DNA of 64,000 bases, taken from positions 992,001-1,056,000 of the forward strand of contig JANJXV010000153.1 in the NCBI GenBank assembly GCA_024803745.1, given 5' to 3'. Both the position numbers and the translations under genes were made by a program. This DNA is from Megascapheus bottae (lineage: Eukaryota > Chordata > Mammalia > Rodentia > Geomyidae). Below, piece after piece: positions 1 to 10,359 of this stretch (position 1 is the stretch's first letter; each line of letters opens with the position of its first letter). The notes beneath the pieces were generated by a model. The model did no database searches, was not told the DNA's origin, and was given only the letters and a program-made list of their open reading frames with translations.

Positions 1-95
1 GGTGCTATGAATCAAGAAGTAGAGAGCTAGCCTTGAGAAAACCCAAGGACCATGGTCAGTCCCTGAGACCAGGCATAGGATTGGGAAAAGAAAAT
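1..95 (+). repeat. SINE, right part, cut by window start
   Basis: Matches the right monomer of the ID-like dimeric SINE seen whole at about 33,570-33,740 (gtggtgctatgactcaag, then tagccttgag, then the A-rich end). Confidence 0.8.
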
Positions 96-238
96 GATTC
101 TTGATTCATTCACAAAGAATTCCATAGGTTCCACACAGGATTTAGGGTAACTAAGAATATTATTGATCAGTACATCACAACATGAACTTACCAATGGGGC
201 TCAGGCTCCAACATCAATATGAAGATGCATTCACTCAC

Positions 239-328
239 CTGTGATATTCTTGTCAGAGGAATTTCCTATCCAGAGTTCTGCACAGTGCTCTAGCTTGTCA
301 ATTAATACAGGTTTGGGAACACAGGGAC
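239..328 (-). CDS. KRAB b-box exon of a zinc-finger gene (copy A, splice sites intact)
   Basis: This 90-bp exon reads PKPVLIDKLEHCAELW followed by IGNSSDKNIT, a KRAB-b type box. KRAB domains recruit TRIM28/KAP1 co-repressor complexes in the nucleus; the b-box is the accessory part. The acceptor reads TTTACAG|GTCCC and the donor ATCACAG|GTGAGT, both good. It starts and ends in phase 1, matching the KRAB-A donor and the finger-exon acceptor seen in the other copy. The gene reads leftward, so its finger exon is outside the window. Its KRAB-A exon should lie near 1,080 but was removed by a 703-bp deletion, so this gene probably makes no full KRAB domain. Confidence 0.8.
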
Positions 329-479
329 CTGTAAATTAGAAACAGTAGAGAATTATTGCTTATGCTGTGTCATCATTGCTTTAAGTTCACAGACATCCTA
401 CTAACAAGTTATCTATTAAAACTTTTTTCTCATTTCTCACTGGCTCCATGGTTAACTTTTCCCCAGCTCTGGATTCATT

Positions 480-765
480 TTGTATGGCATAAACTTAGCT
501 GTCTTGCTCAAGGCTAGAAAAATACCAGTTTGAGTCCCAGCTCCACTTACATGCATAGGTCTTCATGCATGCTAGGCAAGCACTCAACCACAAAGTCAAA
601 CTCTTGACACTCCACTAACATTTTTGAGGGCTTACTTGGAGTTATAGAGTTTCATGGCAATTTTTATGCCATTGCTGGCTTCAAATTAGAATTCTTAGAT
701 TTCTTCCTCCTGAATATTTTAAGATTACAGGCATGAAACATTGCACCTAGTGCCAGGTTTCCATT
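480..765 (-). repeat. Degraded SINE remnants
   Basis: Two antisense pieces: the ID-like head (gcatgctaggcaagcact type) near 560-600 and the 7SL-like half ending in the 'gattacaggcatgaa' motif near 725-740. Intronic. Confidence 0.6.
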
Positions 766-1070
766 ATAAACTCACTGTTTAGTGATTTGTAGATCCTATT
801 TCCAATAATGATATATATTCTATTCTGGATGGTTTATCCACTTACAATTACTGTGTAAGTTTGGAATGTCGTCTCCATTAGAGGAAACATAATTTAGAAC
901 TGTTGTCAAAGTATCCTGAATGTATCCTGAAGAATGAGTACAAAATTACCTTAGGTTTTCTTTAGAAAGTAATGATACTTCTCAGGGCCTGGAATCTTTC
1001 ATTTAAATAGTACTGAAAGTTTCATAAACATTCACGTATCTGCAAAATAACAAGGCACTTGGCCTTGCAA

Positions 1071-1080
1071 GTGAAGAAAC
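1071..1080. other. Deletion junction that removed the KRAB-A exon
   Basis: Sequence reads gtgaa|gaaac. In copy B the same left flank (34,723-34,727) and right flank (35,431) are 703 bp apart, and that interval holds the KRAB-A exon, both its splice sites and a SINE. The trinucleotide gaa occurs at both edges, which suits end-joining with microhomology. Confidence 0.9.
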
Positions 1081-1335
1081 TTTTTTTTCTTTTTTTTGGC
1101 TGGGGGATTTGTAAGGCCTAAACTCTGGGCCTGGGCACTGTTCCTGAGCTCTTCAACTCAAGGCTATCACCCTACCTATGAAGCCACAGTGCCATTTCCC
1201 ATATTCTAGTGGTTAACTGTCGATGAGAGTCTCATAGACTTTCTAATGCCCAGGCTGGCTTTGAACCAAATCTTTAGATATCAGCCTGATATCTGAGTAG
1301 CTAGGATTACAGGTATAAGGCACTGCACCTGGCAA
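1081..1335 (-). repeat. Dimeric SINE (7SL-like head, right monomer)
   Basis: Antisense element: T-run, then the right monomer (gggcctgggcactgt, ctcttcaactcaaggct), then the 7SL-like half (gagtagctaggattacagg). Confidence 0.85.
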
Positions 1336-1429
1336 GAAATTTATTTCTTGCTGTTTTATACTACAAATTTACTGTATGTTTTACTTTTTCAAAAAGACTG
1401 AGGATGACCTTTGTTCTGTATATAATGGG

Positions 1430-1565
1430 AAGAGGGGTAGGGAGCTGGGAGCAGAAGAACTGAGGGGCAATACTCAGGGTAGGACAATAGCCTTAACTAA
1501 AGAGCTCACGGCCCAAGGTCCAAGCCCCATGACTTTCCCCACTACCCCACAAAAAAAGGGAAAAT
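1430..1565 (+). repeat. SINE right-monomer fragment
   Basis: Sense copy of the right monomer ending in ccaagccccatgac and an A-run. A 63-codon open frame here is SINE-derived. Confidence 0.6.
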
Positions 1566-2300
1566 AATTGGAGATTGGAGAGGATTTTCTAAAAAGAATA
1601 TATAGAAATAGTAGTTCAAAATGTAGAAAGAAGTTCAATATTAACAGTCATGAGAAAAATTAAAATTACAATGAAATCTTTACTTTAAGTATATTAATAT
1701 AAATATAGTTTTAAACAAAAAGATCCACATACACACACACAAACACACACACACACACACGCATACAAAAAAACAACTTTCAAAGTCTAACTATTACTGG
1801 GAAGGTAGTGAGAAGAAGTAGAACTTTGGAATAGTTCTGCAAGGAATATAAAACAATCAAAAATTGCGTGGAGAGTGCTAAAAAAGTACTAAATATAGAA
1901 TTACATAGAAATATGGTCCAACACTTCTATTTCTAGATTTGTACCTAACGGAAGAGAAAGCAGAGACTAGAACAAATATGTGGAGAATCCATTCACAACT
2001 ATTAATAATAATCAAAAGATAGAAATATGCAAAACAATCCATTGAAAAGGAAGAACATTTTACTATATTTTACAGATGAATCTTGATTACAGTAAACTAA
2101 AAATACAGCAGTCATAAAGGAAGAGCTAGGGTATGTTTTCCCTTCCAGAGCTTCCAAGGATCAACAAACCCTTAGAGCCAAAAAGCACGATGGTTCCAGA
2201 GAATGGAGTAGAGAGGAACAGGAGCTGAATGTTTAATGATTATACATGGAAGATGAAAATTGCTCTAGATGGGTAGAATGAAGAGAGAACTGTACCCTAA
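1566..2300. other. AT-rich intergenic sequence with a (CA)n tract
   Basis: (CA)n lies at about 1,731-1,760. Nothing else is recognised; no open frame of note. Confidence 0.6.
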
Positions 2301-2309
2301 ACAATGGTT

Positions 2310-2830
2310 ATGTAGCCACACAGGATGGGAAACACCTATACTCCCTGATCTTGGGAAACTCAAGAAGGATTTCTAGCCAACCTGGATGCATGGGGCATGT
2401 GGAGGGGCTGGGAGTTTGGCATAGTTGTAGAGTGCTTGTATGAAGACGAAGTTTCAATTCCGCAGTACCACATACACAGAAAAAACCAGAAGTAGTGCTG
2501 TGGCTCAAGTAGAAGATCACTAGGCTTGAGGAAAGCTGAAGGACAGTGCTCAGACCGAGTTCCAGCCAAAGGGCTTGTTTAAAAAAAAACCAGAAAGCTG
2601 AGCATGATGGGGTGGTGGCTCACTACTATAATCCTAGCTACTCAGGAGGCTGAGATCTGAGGATCAAGGTTTAAAGCCATCCTGGCACAAAAAGACCTGA
2701 GAAACTTATCTCCAATTTACTTTTAGAAAATGGGAAGTGGGGCTTGGCTCCAGAGTAAGGTGGTAGCCTGGAGCTGAAGAGCTCAGGGATAGTGCCCAGG
2801 CTGAGTTCAAGATCTATGAACCACAAAAAA
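2310..2830 (+). repeat. Two sense SINEs in tandem
   Basis: An ID-like dimer (about 2,400-2,580, head gtagagtgcttgtatgaag) is followed by a 7SL-headed dimer (about 2,595-2,830, head tggtggctcactactataat, right monomer ending gttcaagatctatgaacc, then an A-run). Confidence 0.8.
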
Positions 2831-3264
2831 AAATAATATGGAAAAATTTGGATTCTGTGAATTTTATCAGGCATATAAATGTCTTTTTTGCTGTTGAAAT
2901 AACAAATTGTTTCTAAACATTTTAAAAGTTTTTACCTAGAAATGTACACTACAAATGGAAATAATAACAAACACAAAATATGCAAAAGATACAAATTATC
3001 ACAATATGGGTATCCTGCTTCTGTATCTTTTCACTGACTCCTGTTCAAATGAGTCACATACTCTGAATAATTTTCCCAGTCGATATATGCCACACATATT
3101 GGCTTGTACTGAACTTCTTGGGAAATTAAAAGCAAATACTAAGCAAATGTGTGTTAGATTTTGCCAACAGTGATATTTCAAATATAAATCCCTACTCATT
3201 GCATTATTTAATATCAATGCCGGAATCTAACTTACACTGTCAGAATCTTCAATCTTTTGAGAAC
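2831..3264. other. Unassigned spacer
   Basis: AT-rich. Short open frames on both strands look like chance. Nothing recognised. Confidence 0.5.
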
Positions 3265-3621
3265 CTTCAAATTGGTGCCTAAATATTTAGGATCGTTAGG
3301 TCTTCCGGGAGGAAAGATCCCTTTAGTAGTATGTAGTAACCTTCTTTGTCTTTTCTTACTAATTTTAGTTTGAAGTCTATTGTATCTGATATGAGGATGG
3401 CAACTCCAGCCTGTTTATGGGGGCAGTTAGTTTGATAGAATTTTTTCCAACCTCTCACTTTCAAAAGATGATGGTTTTTGGGTAAGATATGTCTCTTGAA
3501 GACAGCAGAACGATGGCTCTTGCTTTTTGATCCAACTAGACAGCCTATGCCGTTTAATTGGAGAGTTAAGTCCATTGATATTGAGAGTTAGGATTGAGAG
3601 ATATTTATTAGTTCCTACCAT
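3265..3621 (-). pseudogene. L1 ORF2 endonuclease N-terminus, truncated
   Basis: Starts MVGTNKYLSILTLNINGL and passes into CCLQETYLTQK, the endonuclease box with the catalytic Glu. A frameshift near 3,430-3,575 joins two overlapping frames. The match ends after EDLTILNI, where unrelated sequence begins. Confidence 0.8.
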
Positions 3622-3669
3622 TTTTAAAAGCTTTTAGTAGGGCCTGTGTCTTGACAGTTCTTGTGGTCC

Positions 3670-4852
3670 TTAGATGGTATGCTGTTTAGGTGCCATTTCT
3701 TTCCCTATAATGCATTTATTTTGGTTTTGTATGTATAGAGCATCGTTGAGAATTCTCTGTAGTGTTGGTTTTGTTTCGACATATTGTTGCAGCTTTTCCC
3801 TGGAATGGAATGTTTTTATTGTTCCCTCAGTTATGAATGAGAGCTTAGCTGGCTACAGTATTCTTGGTTGGTAGTTATTTGATTTAAGGGCATGACATAT
3901 ATGCTTCCAGTCACTTCGTGCTAGCATGGTCTCTGCTGAGAAATCTGGGGTTATTCTGATTGGTTTTCCTTTATAGGTTACTGATCCCTTTTCCCTGGCT
4001 GCCTTACGATATTTTCTTTCGTTTCTATTGATCCAGTTCGGATCACAATGTGGCGGTGGGATGTTCTTTTCTGGTCAGGTCTGTTTGGGGTTCTAAAAGC
4101 TTCTCGTATCTGGATGGGCCTGCCCTTCTGGATATTTGGGAAATTCTCTGAGATGATTCCCTGAAGTATATTTCCAATACCATTGACCTCTTTCTCCACG
4201 CCCTCCTCAATACCAACTAGCCTTAAATTAGGCTTCCTAATTGTATCTTGGACCTCCTGAAGCGCTCTCTCATATTTCCTAGATTTGGATTGACTCATTT
4301 TCTGTTCTTTATAATACCTAAATTATCTTCAGCCACGGAAATTCTCTCCTCTGCAATGTCTAACCTGCTATCAAAGCTATCTACTTTATTTTTCATCTCC
4401 CTTGCTTCTAATTGCTCACTTTTGATGCCTTGCATCCCTTGTTTTAGATCATGTATGGATTTCTTTATCTCCTTGATTTCCTTTTGAGTGGTTAGCTCAG
4501 TAGCTTTATTTTCTTTGGACATTTGCTGGAGTTTGGTCACGTTTTTATTTGTGGATTCTTTGAATTCATCCATCTTTCTTTGAAAAACCTTTATTATGGC
4601 CTCCTTTATGGCTTCTTCTTTTTCACTTATCACCTTGTTTTTGCTTTCCTCTTGTTCAGGTATGGCTTCCTCCATTATCTCTTTCTTTATATTTTCACAT
4701 TTTTCATTAATGATGTTTATCAATTGTATTTGTGTAGCAATTGGAAGACTCTCCTCTAGGTTTGCCAGTGACTGTTCCATTGTCTGTTTACATTGGGTGG
4801 GGGATGTTGTTTCTTGATTTGACATTTTTCTTGAGTTTCTTGTTCTGCCCAT
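3670..4852 (-). pseudogene. L1 ORF1 (RNA-binding chaperone), frameshifted
   Basis: L1 ORF1 proteins form trimers through a coiled coil and bind L1 RNA. The frame starts MGRTRNSRKMSNQ and runs 185 codons through a charged heptad-rich coiled coil (ALQ/KEE/KKS-rich) to a stop at 4,295. It resumes in another frame from MSQSKSRKYERALQEV through the RRM-like part (KPNLRLVGIEEG, TGSIETKE), breaks again near 3,978, and the probable natural end is the TAA at 3,670-3,672. At least two frameshifts make it dead. The copy B element lacks both upstream ATG codons. Confidence 0.8.
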
Positions 4853-5525
4853 TTGAAAATGGGAGCAAGATTCCTACTAAATACGATTATAGTTTTTCAG
4901 ATATAACCAACCTAGAACTCTGTAGCTGGCAGACACTAGATGTTCACAAGTTTTGATTGGTATTATCACTCTTTCTTTTTGTGCACTTACAGACCAGCCT
5001 AATACAACCACTGAGAAGCGATTTATACCCAAAACAATAAGCCTCTCAATCCAATCTCTATTGTCTTTAAGTCCCTCTGAGCCTAGAGAATAATTAACCA
5101 CCTACATATACAATATTGCTCAACAGGCATCAAGTGTAGATCCGTGCAGTGTAAGGATTGAACGACGAGCAGAGGTCCAGAGATAGAAAAAAAGAATGAG
5201 AGAGGTTAGGGGAGGTGCAAGAGGATTAACGTAGGAGTGTAAGAATATTGTAGTAATGAAGAAAAGTTATAGCATAAGCATAACTGTCATAAGTTGGTAA
5301 GTAGGTAGCATATTTGAGTACAAAGTTTGGAAAGTATTAGAATAAAATTTATGTGTTGCTGCACGACTAGCTCTTAGCCCAACCAGTGGCCTCACAGTGG
5401 ACCATGGGATGGATCTGTTTTTCTTGTCTAAGTTGAGGGAAAGGGGTATTTCACAAGATGCAGAAGCGAAGATTTCAGAAGCAAATGCTTTGAGTGAATT
5501 AGCTCGTAAAAAGCATTTTTATTTT

Positions 5526-5725
5526 CTTTTATCTTTCTGCCAGTCTTGGGGCTTGAATTCAGGGCCTGAGCACTGTCCTCGGGTTTTCTCAAGTCTAGCC
5601 CTCTGCCACTTGAGCCACAGTGCCACATCTAGATTTTCTATCTATGTGGTACTGAGCAATCAAACCCAGATCTTCATGGATGCTAGGCAAGCACTCTACC
5701 ACTATGCCAAACTCTCAACCCTGAC
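5526..5725 (-). repeat. ID-like dimeric SINE in arm 1
   Basis: Antisense dimer (cttggggcttgaattcaggg ... gctaggcaagcactctacca). Shared with arm 2 (22,145-22,345, sense), so it predates the inverted duplication. A (CAT)n tract follows at about 5,742-5,759. Confidence 0.85.
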
Positions 5726-5949
5726 ATAGTAATTATAAAGTCATCATCATCATCATCATATCCAAATATCCTTTCTCCTACAAAGAATGAACACTTAAGT
5801 GTGTCTAATGCTTTTTTTTTAATTTCACTAATTCTTCTGTGTTTTTCCCTCTTGCATTTTTTACACATGACAGCAAAGCTAATCATCAGGAAAAAATTGA
5901 TTAGGATACAGAACCCTAATAATATCCTAGTAGATTGACGTGAAAAATA

Positions 5950-6165
5950 TGTGCAAGATGCCCTGTGTGTTTGACCTAGTGGTAGAGTCCTTGGCTACCA
6001 AGCAGTAAGCCTCAGGTTTGATTCCTCATTACCACATACATAGAAAACGCGGCAAGTGGTGCTGTGGCTCGGTGGGACAGCTAAAGCCTAAAGAAAGCCC
6101 AAGAACAATGTTCACACTCTGAGGTCAAGTCCCAAGACTAGCAAAAACAAAAAAAAATTTGACAA
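5950..6165 (+). repeat. ID-like dimeric SINE in arm 1
   Basis: Head tttgacctagtggtagagtc, right monomer gtggtgctgtggctcggtgg, A-rich end. The partner in arm 2 is antisense at 21,725-21,900. Confidence 0.85.
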
Positions 6166-6560
6166 GGGGCAAAATGCAGGCAGAGAAGGCACTGTGAAGC
6201 AAATGTTTTGTAAAGGATGAGGGCAATATTGACCCTTATGTTTGGATCTTACCTAAGAAAGGCTCCTTGAGCCTGAGACCAGACTGGTAGTTGGGCCTAG
6301 TGGAAGACATTGGGATTGGACAAATAAGGTGTGCTGTTTACTACATCCACATGTATATTGTGAGATTGGAGGAGAGATTCAGCCTCCAGTATGTCTTTGG
6401 TGAGGTCTTTTGTGAGCAAGGATCTTTGGTCATTGGGCCCTGAAAGGTGACCCTGCCTCCCTCACAATGGAACAGAATATGGAACCCTGGTAACCAAGCC
6501 ACTGTAACTAACAACCAGCTCAAGCCAGCTCACTTGGCCTGTGGCTCAGGAGGAAGAAAG

Positions 6561-6727
6561 ATGTTGCTGTGCTGTTGCCAAAGGTCAGGAAACTCGAGTC
6601 TCAGGCATGGAAGTTGTGGATGTCTTACTCGAAGATGTACATGCTAGATCATTGCCAAGCCACAAATCCAGTATAACAGAACTTTCTCTAAGAAGAAGGC
6701 CAGGAAAATCCAGGGCAACCAGATGAG
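6561..6727 (+). pseudogene. RalGDS-like first coding exon, inverted stray copy
   Basis: Starts MLLCCCQRSGNSSLRHG and runs 28 codons to a stop at 6,645-6,647. Beyond the stop the same frame continues with AKPQIQYNRTFSKKKARKIQ to a donor-like ATGAG|GTAAAT. It aligns with the minus-strand block at 21,155-21,322, which has its own stop at a different codon. I relate it to RalGDS-like exchange factors only because that partner block lies just upstream of REM-domain blocks; the exon itself has no diagnostic motif. No further exon follows on this strand, so it is a stranded exon. Confidence 0.5.
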
Positions 6728-6789
6728 GTAAATTTCTAAGAAGAAATGTATTTCACCCCATCATCCTCCCCACACACTACAACTTTCTT

Positions 6790-9080
6790 TTTTTTTTCAT
6801 TTTTTTATTGTAATTAGTAAAAGGGTTAGATGATATTTGCCAGATAGAAGGTGCATTAATTCACATACATTGATACCCTTTCACATGTCTTGGTACCCAT
6901 TTCCCTCCAACCCCACACCCCCCACCCGTCTTGGTTTTCCCCCCTTCCCTATCAAATTTCAAATATCCAAATACAAATGAATTCAATATATCAGATAACA
7001 AAGTGAGATACTATACCAATATGGGATAACCAAGGGACAGCAAGCGAGATGAGAGACAACATAGTACATTAAGGACAACAATCATTCATTATATGGCTTT
7101 TGTGTCAATATCCTGGAGGTCCTTTCAATTAGCTTCACATTATACCGCCTTATATATGGCCTTTTGCTCTATTGACAATCTCTGCTAGTAGAGCCCAAGG
7201 TTTCTACTGATTATGATGAATGAGGGAAACCACTGTGCCTAAGTTCCTTTGAGTCTGGTTTACTTCACTTAATATGATTTGTTCTAAGTCTTTCCATTTC
7301 CTAACAAATGGGGCGATGTCATTCTTTCTGACAGCAGCATAGAATTCCATTGTGTACAAATACCACAACTTGTTGATCCACTCATCAACTGAGGGACATC
7401 TGGGTTGGTTCCATATCTTTGCTATGGTGAATAGTGCTGCAATGAACATTGTTGTGCTAGTGGGTTTAGTATGCCCTTGTTTCTGGATTGTTGGGTAAAT
7501 GCCAAGTACTGGAATTGCTGGGTCATAGGGGAGTTCTATTTTTTGCCTTTTGAGGCACTGCCGCACTGCTTTCCATAGTGGTTGAACGAGTTTGCACTCC
7601 CATCAACAGTGTAGTACTGATCCCTCCTGGCCACATCGCCTCCAGCATCTGTTGTCATTCATTTTCCTGATCCTGGCCATTCTAACTGGAGTGAGGTGGA
7701 ATCTTAGAGTTGTTTTGATTTGCATTTCTTTTATGACCAGAGATGTGGAGCATTTCTTCATGTGTCTATAGGCCATTTTTGTTTCTTCTTCAGAGAAGAC
7801 TCTCTTAACTCTTTGGCCCATTTTTAATGGGATGGGTGTTACTTTGGAGGTTAGTTTTCGAGTGATTCAATTTTTTGATTTGTTGATATATTTTAGATAT
7901 GAGGCCTTTGTCCGTTGTTTGGTTGGTGAAGATCTTCTCCCACTCGGTAGGCTTCCTGATTAGTTTACTAGCTATATCCGTTGCCATACAAAAGCTCTGC
8001 AGTTTAATGCAGTCCCACTTATCCAGCCTTTCTCTGATTTGTTGTGATTCTTGGTCCTTATTAAGAAAGTTTCGACCTGTGCCAAGGAGGCCTAGTGTAT
8101 CTCCTATTCCTTCCTGTAAACTTTTCAGTGTGTCAGCTTTTACCTCCACGTCTTTGATCCATTTGGAGTTAATGCTAGTGCAAGGGGACAAAGAAGGATC
8201 CAACTTTAGTTTTCTGCAGGTGTTTAACCAGTTCTGCCAGCACAACTTGTTGAAGAGGCTATCTTTCTTCCATTCTATTTTTTTGGCTCCCTGGTCAAAG
8301 ATTAGGTGGCCATAGGTCTGTGGTTTAATATCTGTGTCCGCAGTTCTACTCCAATGGACTTCAGGCCTGTTCTTGTGCCAGTACCAAGCTGTTTTGAGAA
8401 TTATAGCTCTGTAAGAGAGTCTTAAGTTTGGAATTGAAATTCCTCCAGCTCTGTTCTTTCTGCTAAGAAGTATTTTTGCTCTACGGGGTCTTTTATTATT
8501 CCATATGAAATTTTGAATTGCCTCTTCTATTTCTTTGAAGAATGACATTGGGATGTTGGTTGGTATTACATTGAATTTGTAGATAGCCCTTGGCAAGATT
8601 GTCATTTTCACAATGTTGATTCTTCCAATCCAGGAGCATGGGAGGTTTTTCCATTTCCTTAGTTCTGCTTTTATTTCCTTTTTTGTGGTTTTAAAGTTTT
8701 CATCTAAACGGTCCTTTACATTCTTAGTTAAGCTAATTGCTAGGTACTTTATTTTCTTTGAGGCTACTGTGAAAGGAATTTCTTTCCTGATTATTGCCTC
8801 GTTCCTCTCAGTGTTGGCGTAAAGTAAGGTAGTTGATTTCTAAGGGTTCATTTTATGGCCTGTTACCATTCCAAATCTTTGAATCAGCTCAAGGAGCTTG
8901 GGAGTAGAATCTATAGGATTCTTTAAATACAGAATCATGTCATCGGCAAAGAGGGATGGTTTTATTTCCTCTTTCCCTACTTGGATCCCCTTTATGCTTG
9001 CTTCTTGCCTTATTGCACTGCCTAGGAATTCTAGTACTATGTTAAAAAGGAGTGGAGGGAGTGGGCATCCTGAATACTAC
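6790..9080 (-). mobile_element. L1 retrotransposon, 3' part of ORF2 and 3' end
   Basis: The T-run at about 6,786-6,800 marks the poly(A) end. Upstream on the minus strand come the ORF2 C-terminus ([65 protein letters not shown]) and, near 8,600-8,900, the end of the reverse-transcriptase region. Several frameshifts split it. Near 8,975 it is a hybrid of two L1 segments that are separate in copy B, so 1,600 bp including the catalytic RT core is gone. Confidence 0.9.
8935..9080 (-). other. Recombinant L1 junction
   Basis: Left of about 8,980 the sequence matches copy B 43,207-43,270 (ctctttccctact). Right of it, it matches copy B 44,870-44,960 (tggatccccttt, then gcatcctgaat). Copy B carries these as two direct repeats of about 150 bp, 1,600 bp apart. 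Confidence 0.8.
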
Positions 9081-10355
9081 CCCCTAGCTCTTTAATGCAA
9101 AGCTTAGGGCTGTGGCATTTTAAGCACAATTCAACGCTCTGTTTTTTGCTGGTTAATTAGAGGTAAAAATCTTATGGAATTTATTGCGTGGCTGATTTTG
9201 AACTGGAATCCTCAGTTCTCAGCTTATCTTGAGTAGCTAGGATTACAGTACTTTTACAACATGTATGCTCATACACATTGCTTCTGATCCAAACACTCAT
9301 TGTTCAATTTAACTAACAAGATGTGAGGAACGATGATTGACTGTAATTTACTAGATGGGATTCAAGTGAGTATATATTTCCACTTCCACTCTGAAGCCAG
9401 GGAAATGTTTCTGGTACATGTTTCAACTATCTCCCAAAGAGGAAATAATATGTGAGTACGTTTGATAGTATTTCAGATAGGAGATGGACTTTGGTGTTTG
9501 GAACCTGTTGGGCAGAGTGTATCAGCTGGGCTGTGATAACAGAGATGATGTTACAGACAGTAATATTTTCATCCCAGACAGACTTAATCCAGATCCTTGG
9601 ATTTCAGGCCTTGAGTAGATAGAATTACAAGTGTGGGCTGCCACCACCACCTGGTTCATTTTGGAAACCTTAATTGCTTCTCATTTGTTCCTTTCCTTTT
9701 TTGGAAGATTGATCTAAGCTGGCTGATTGTGCATCACAATGAAGTGATTGGCCTCAGGAATTGCAAATATTTGTTTCATCAGCACGGAATGAATGAAGTT
9801 GATCTAAACCCAATAGTATTTTCCTTCTGATAAATAGGGAACTTACTTATATCATTTTTCCTTGCCTTTGCTTTCCCAAAGCAAGCAACATGTTTCTTAA
9901 AAACTATACTTCATGAGAATATTATAATTAGAAGCTATCTTCTGCACACTTCAGAATAGTCCTTGCATTTATAAACTTATATTACAATATTAGGTAGAAG
10001 AATGGTGACTGTTAGTTTCATAACTACTTCATATGTTTTACTCTTTAAGGCTCATTAAGTCAAGAAGGGATTAAATACATTTATATAATAGTAGAACATA
10101 GCTCCTGCTGATTTGTTGTGTGTGTAGATGATACACAGATTTATTAGGATTACTCAAAAGTTTTCTTCAAATTTTCAGTAGTAGACTGCTATGCTAACTG
10201 GTAGGTGATAGTAATGATGCTGAAATTCTATGAATCAGGTATGAAGCAGAATTTCAAGGGAGAGTATTTGCTAGGGACTTAATTTCTAAGACGCATATCA
10301 AGAATATTGAACTATAACACCAAATGATGGAGGACTCAGCGTCACATTTTGTTGT
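9081..10355. other. Intergenic sequence with two SINE fragments
   Basis: Antisense 7SL-like SINE fragments lie at about 9,150-9,260 and 9,540-9,660 (both with the gagtaga/gctag...ttaca motif). The rest is AT-rich with nothing recognised. Confidence 0.6.
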
Positions 10356-10359
10356 TTTA

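Larger units (their letters stand above)
3265..5412 (-). mobile_element. L1 retrotransposon piece: 5'UTR, ORF1, start of ORF2
   Basis: On the minus strand it has about 560 bp of 5' leader, ORF1, then the ORF2 start with SILTLNINGLNSPIKRHR, the opening of the endonuclease domain. ORF2 stops matching near 3,265, about 120 codons in. The element is therefore cut at its 3' side, opposite to the usual 5' truncation of L1, and must have been broken by later recombination or deletion. Confidence 0.88.
5413..6789 (+). repeat. Inverted-repeat arm 1 (copy A)
   Basis: About 1.38 kb that is the reverse complement of 21,096-22,460, including the same two SINEs and the same RalGDS-like first exon. Its left edge meets the L1 5' end and its right edge meets the T-run marking the 3' end of the next L1. 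Confidence 0.88.

Noticed and set aside
4248..4956. Several plus-strand hydrophobic open frames rich in Phe and Leu
   Set aside because: Antisense shadows of the Lys/Glu-rich L1 ORF1.
7899..8315. 138-codon plus-strand open frame
   Set aside because: Antisense shadow of L1 ORF2; its copy B counterpart shows the same.
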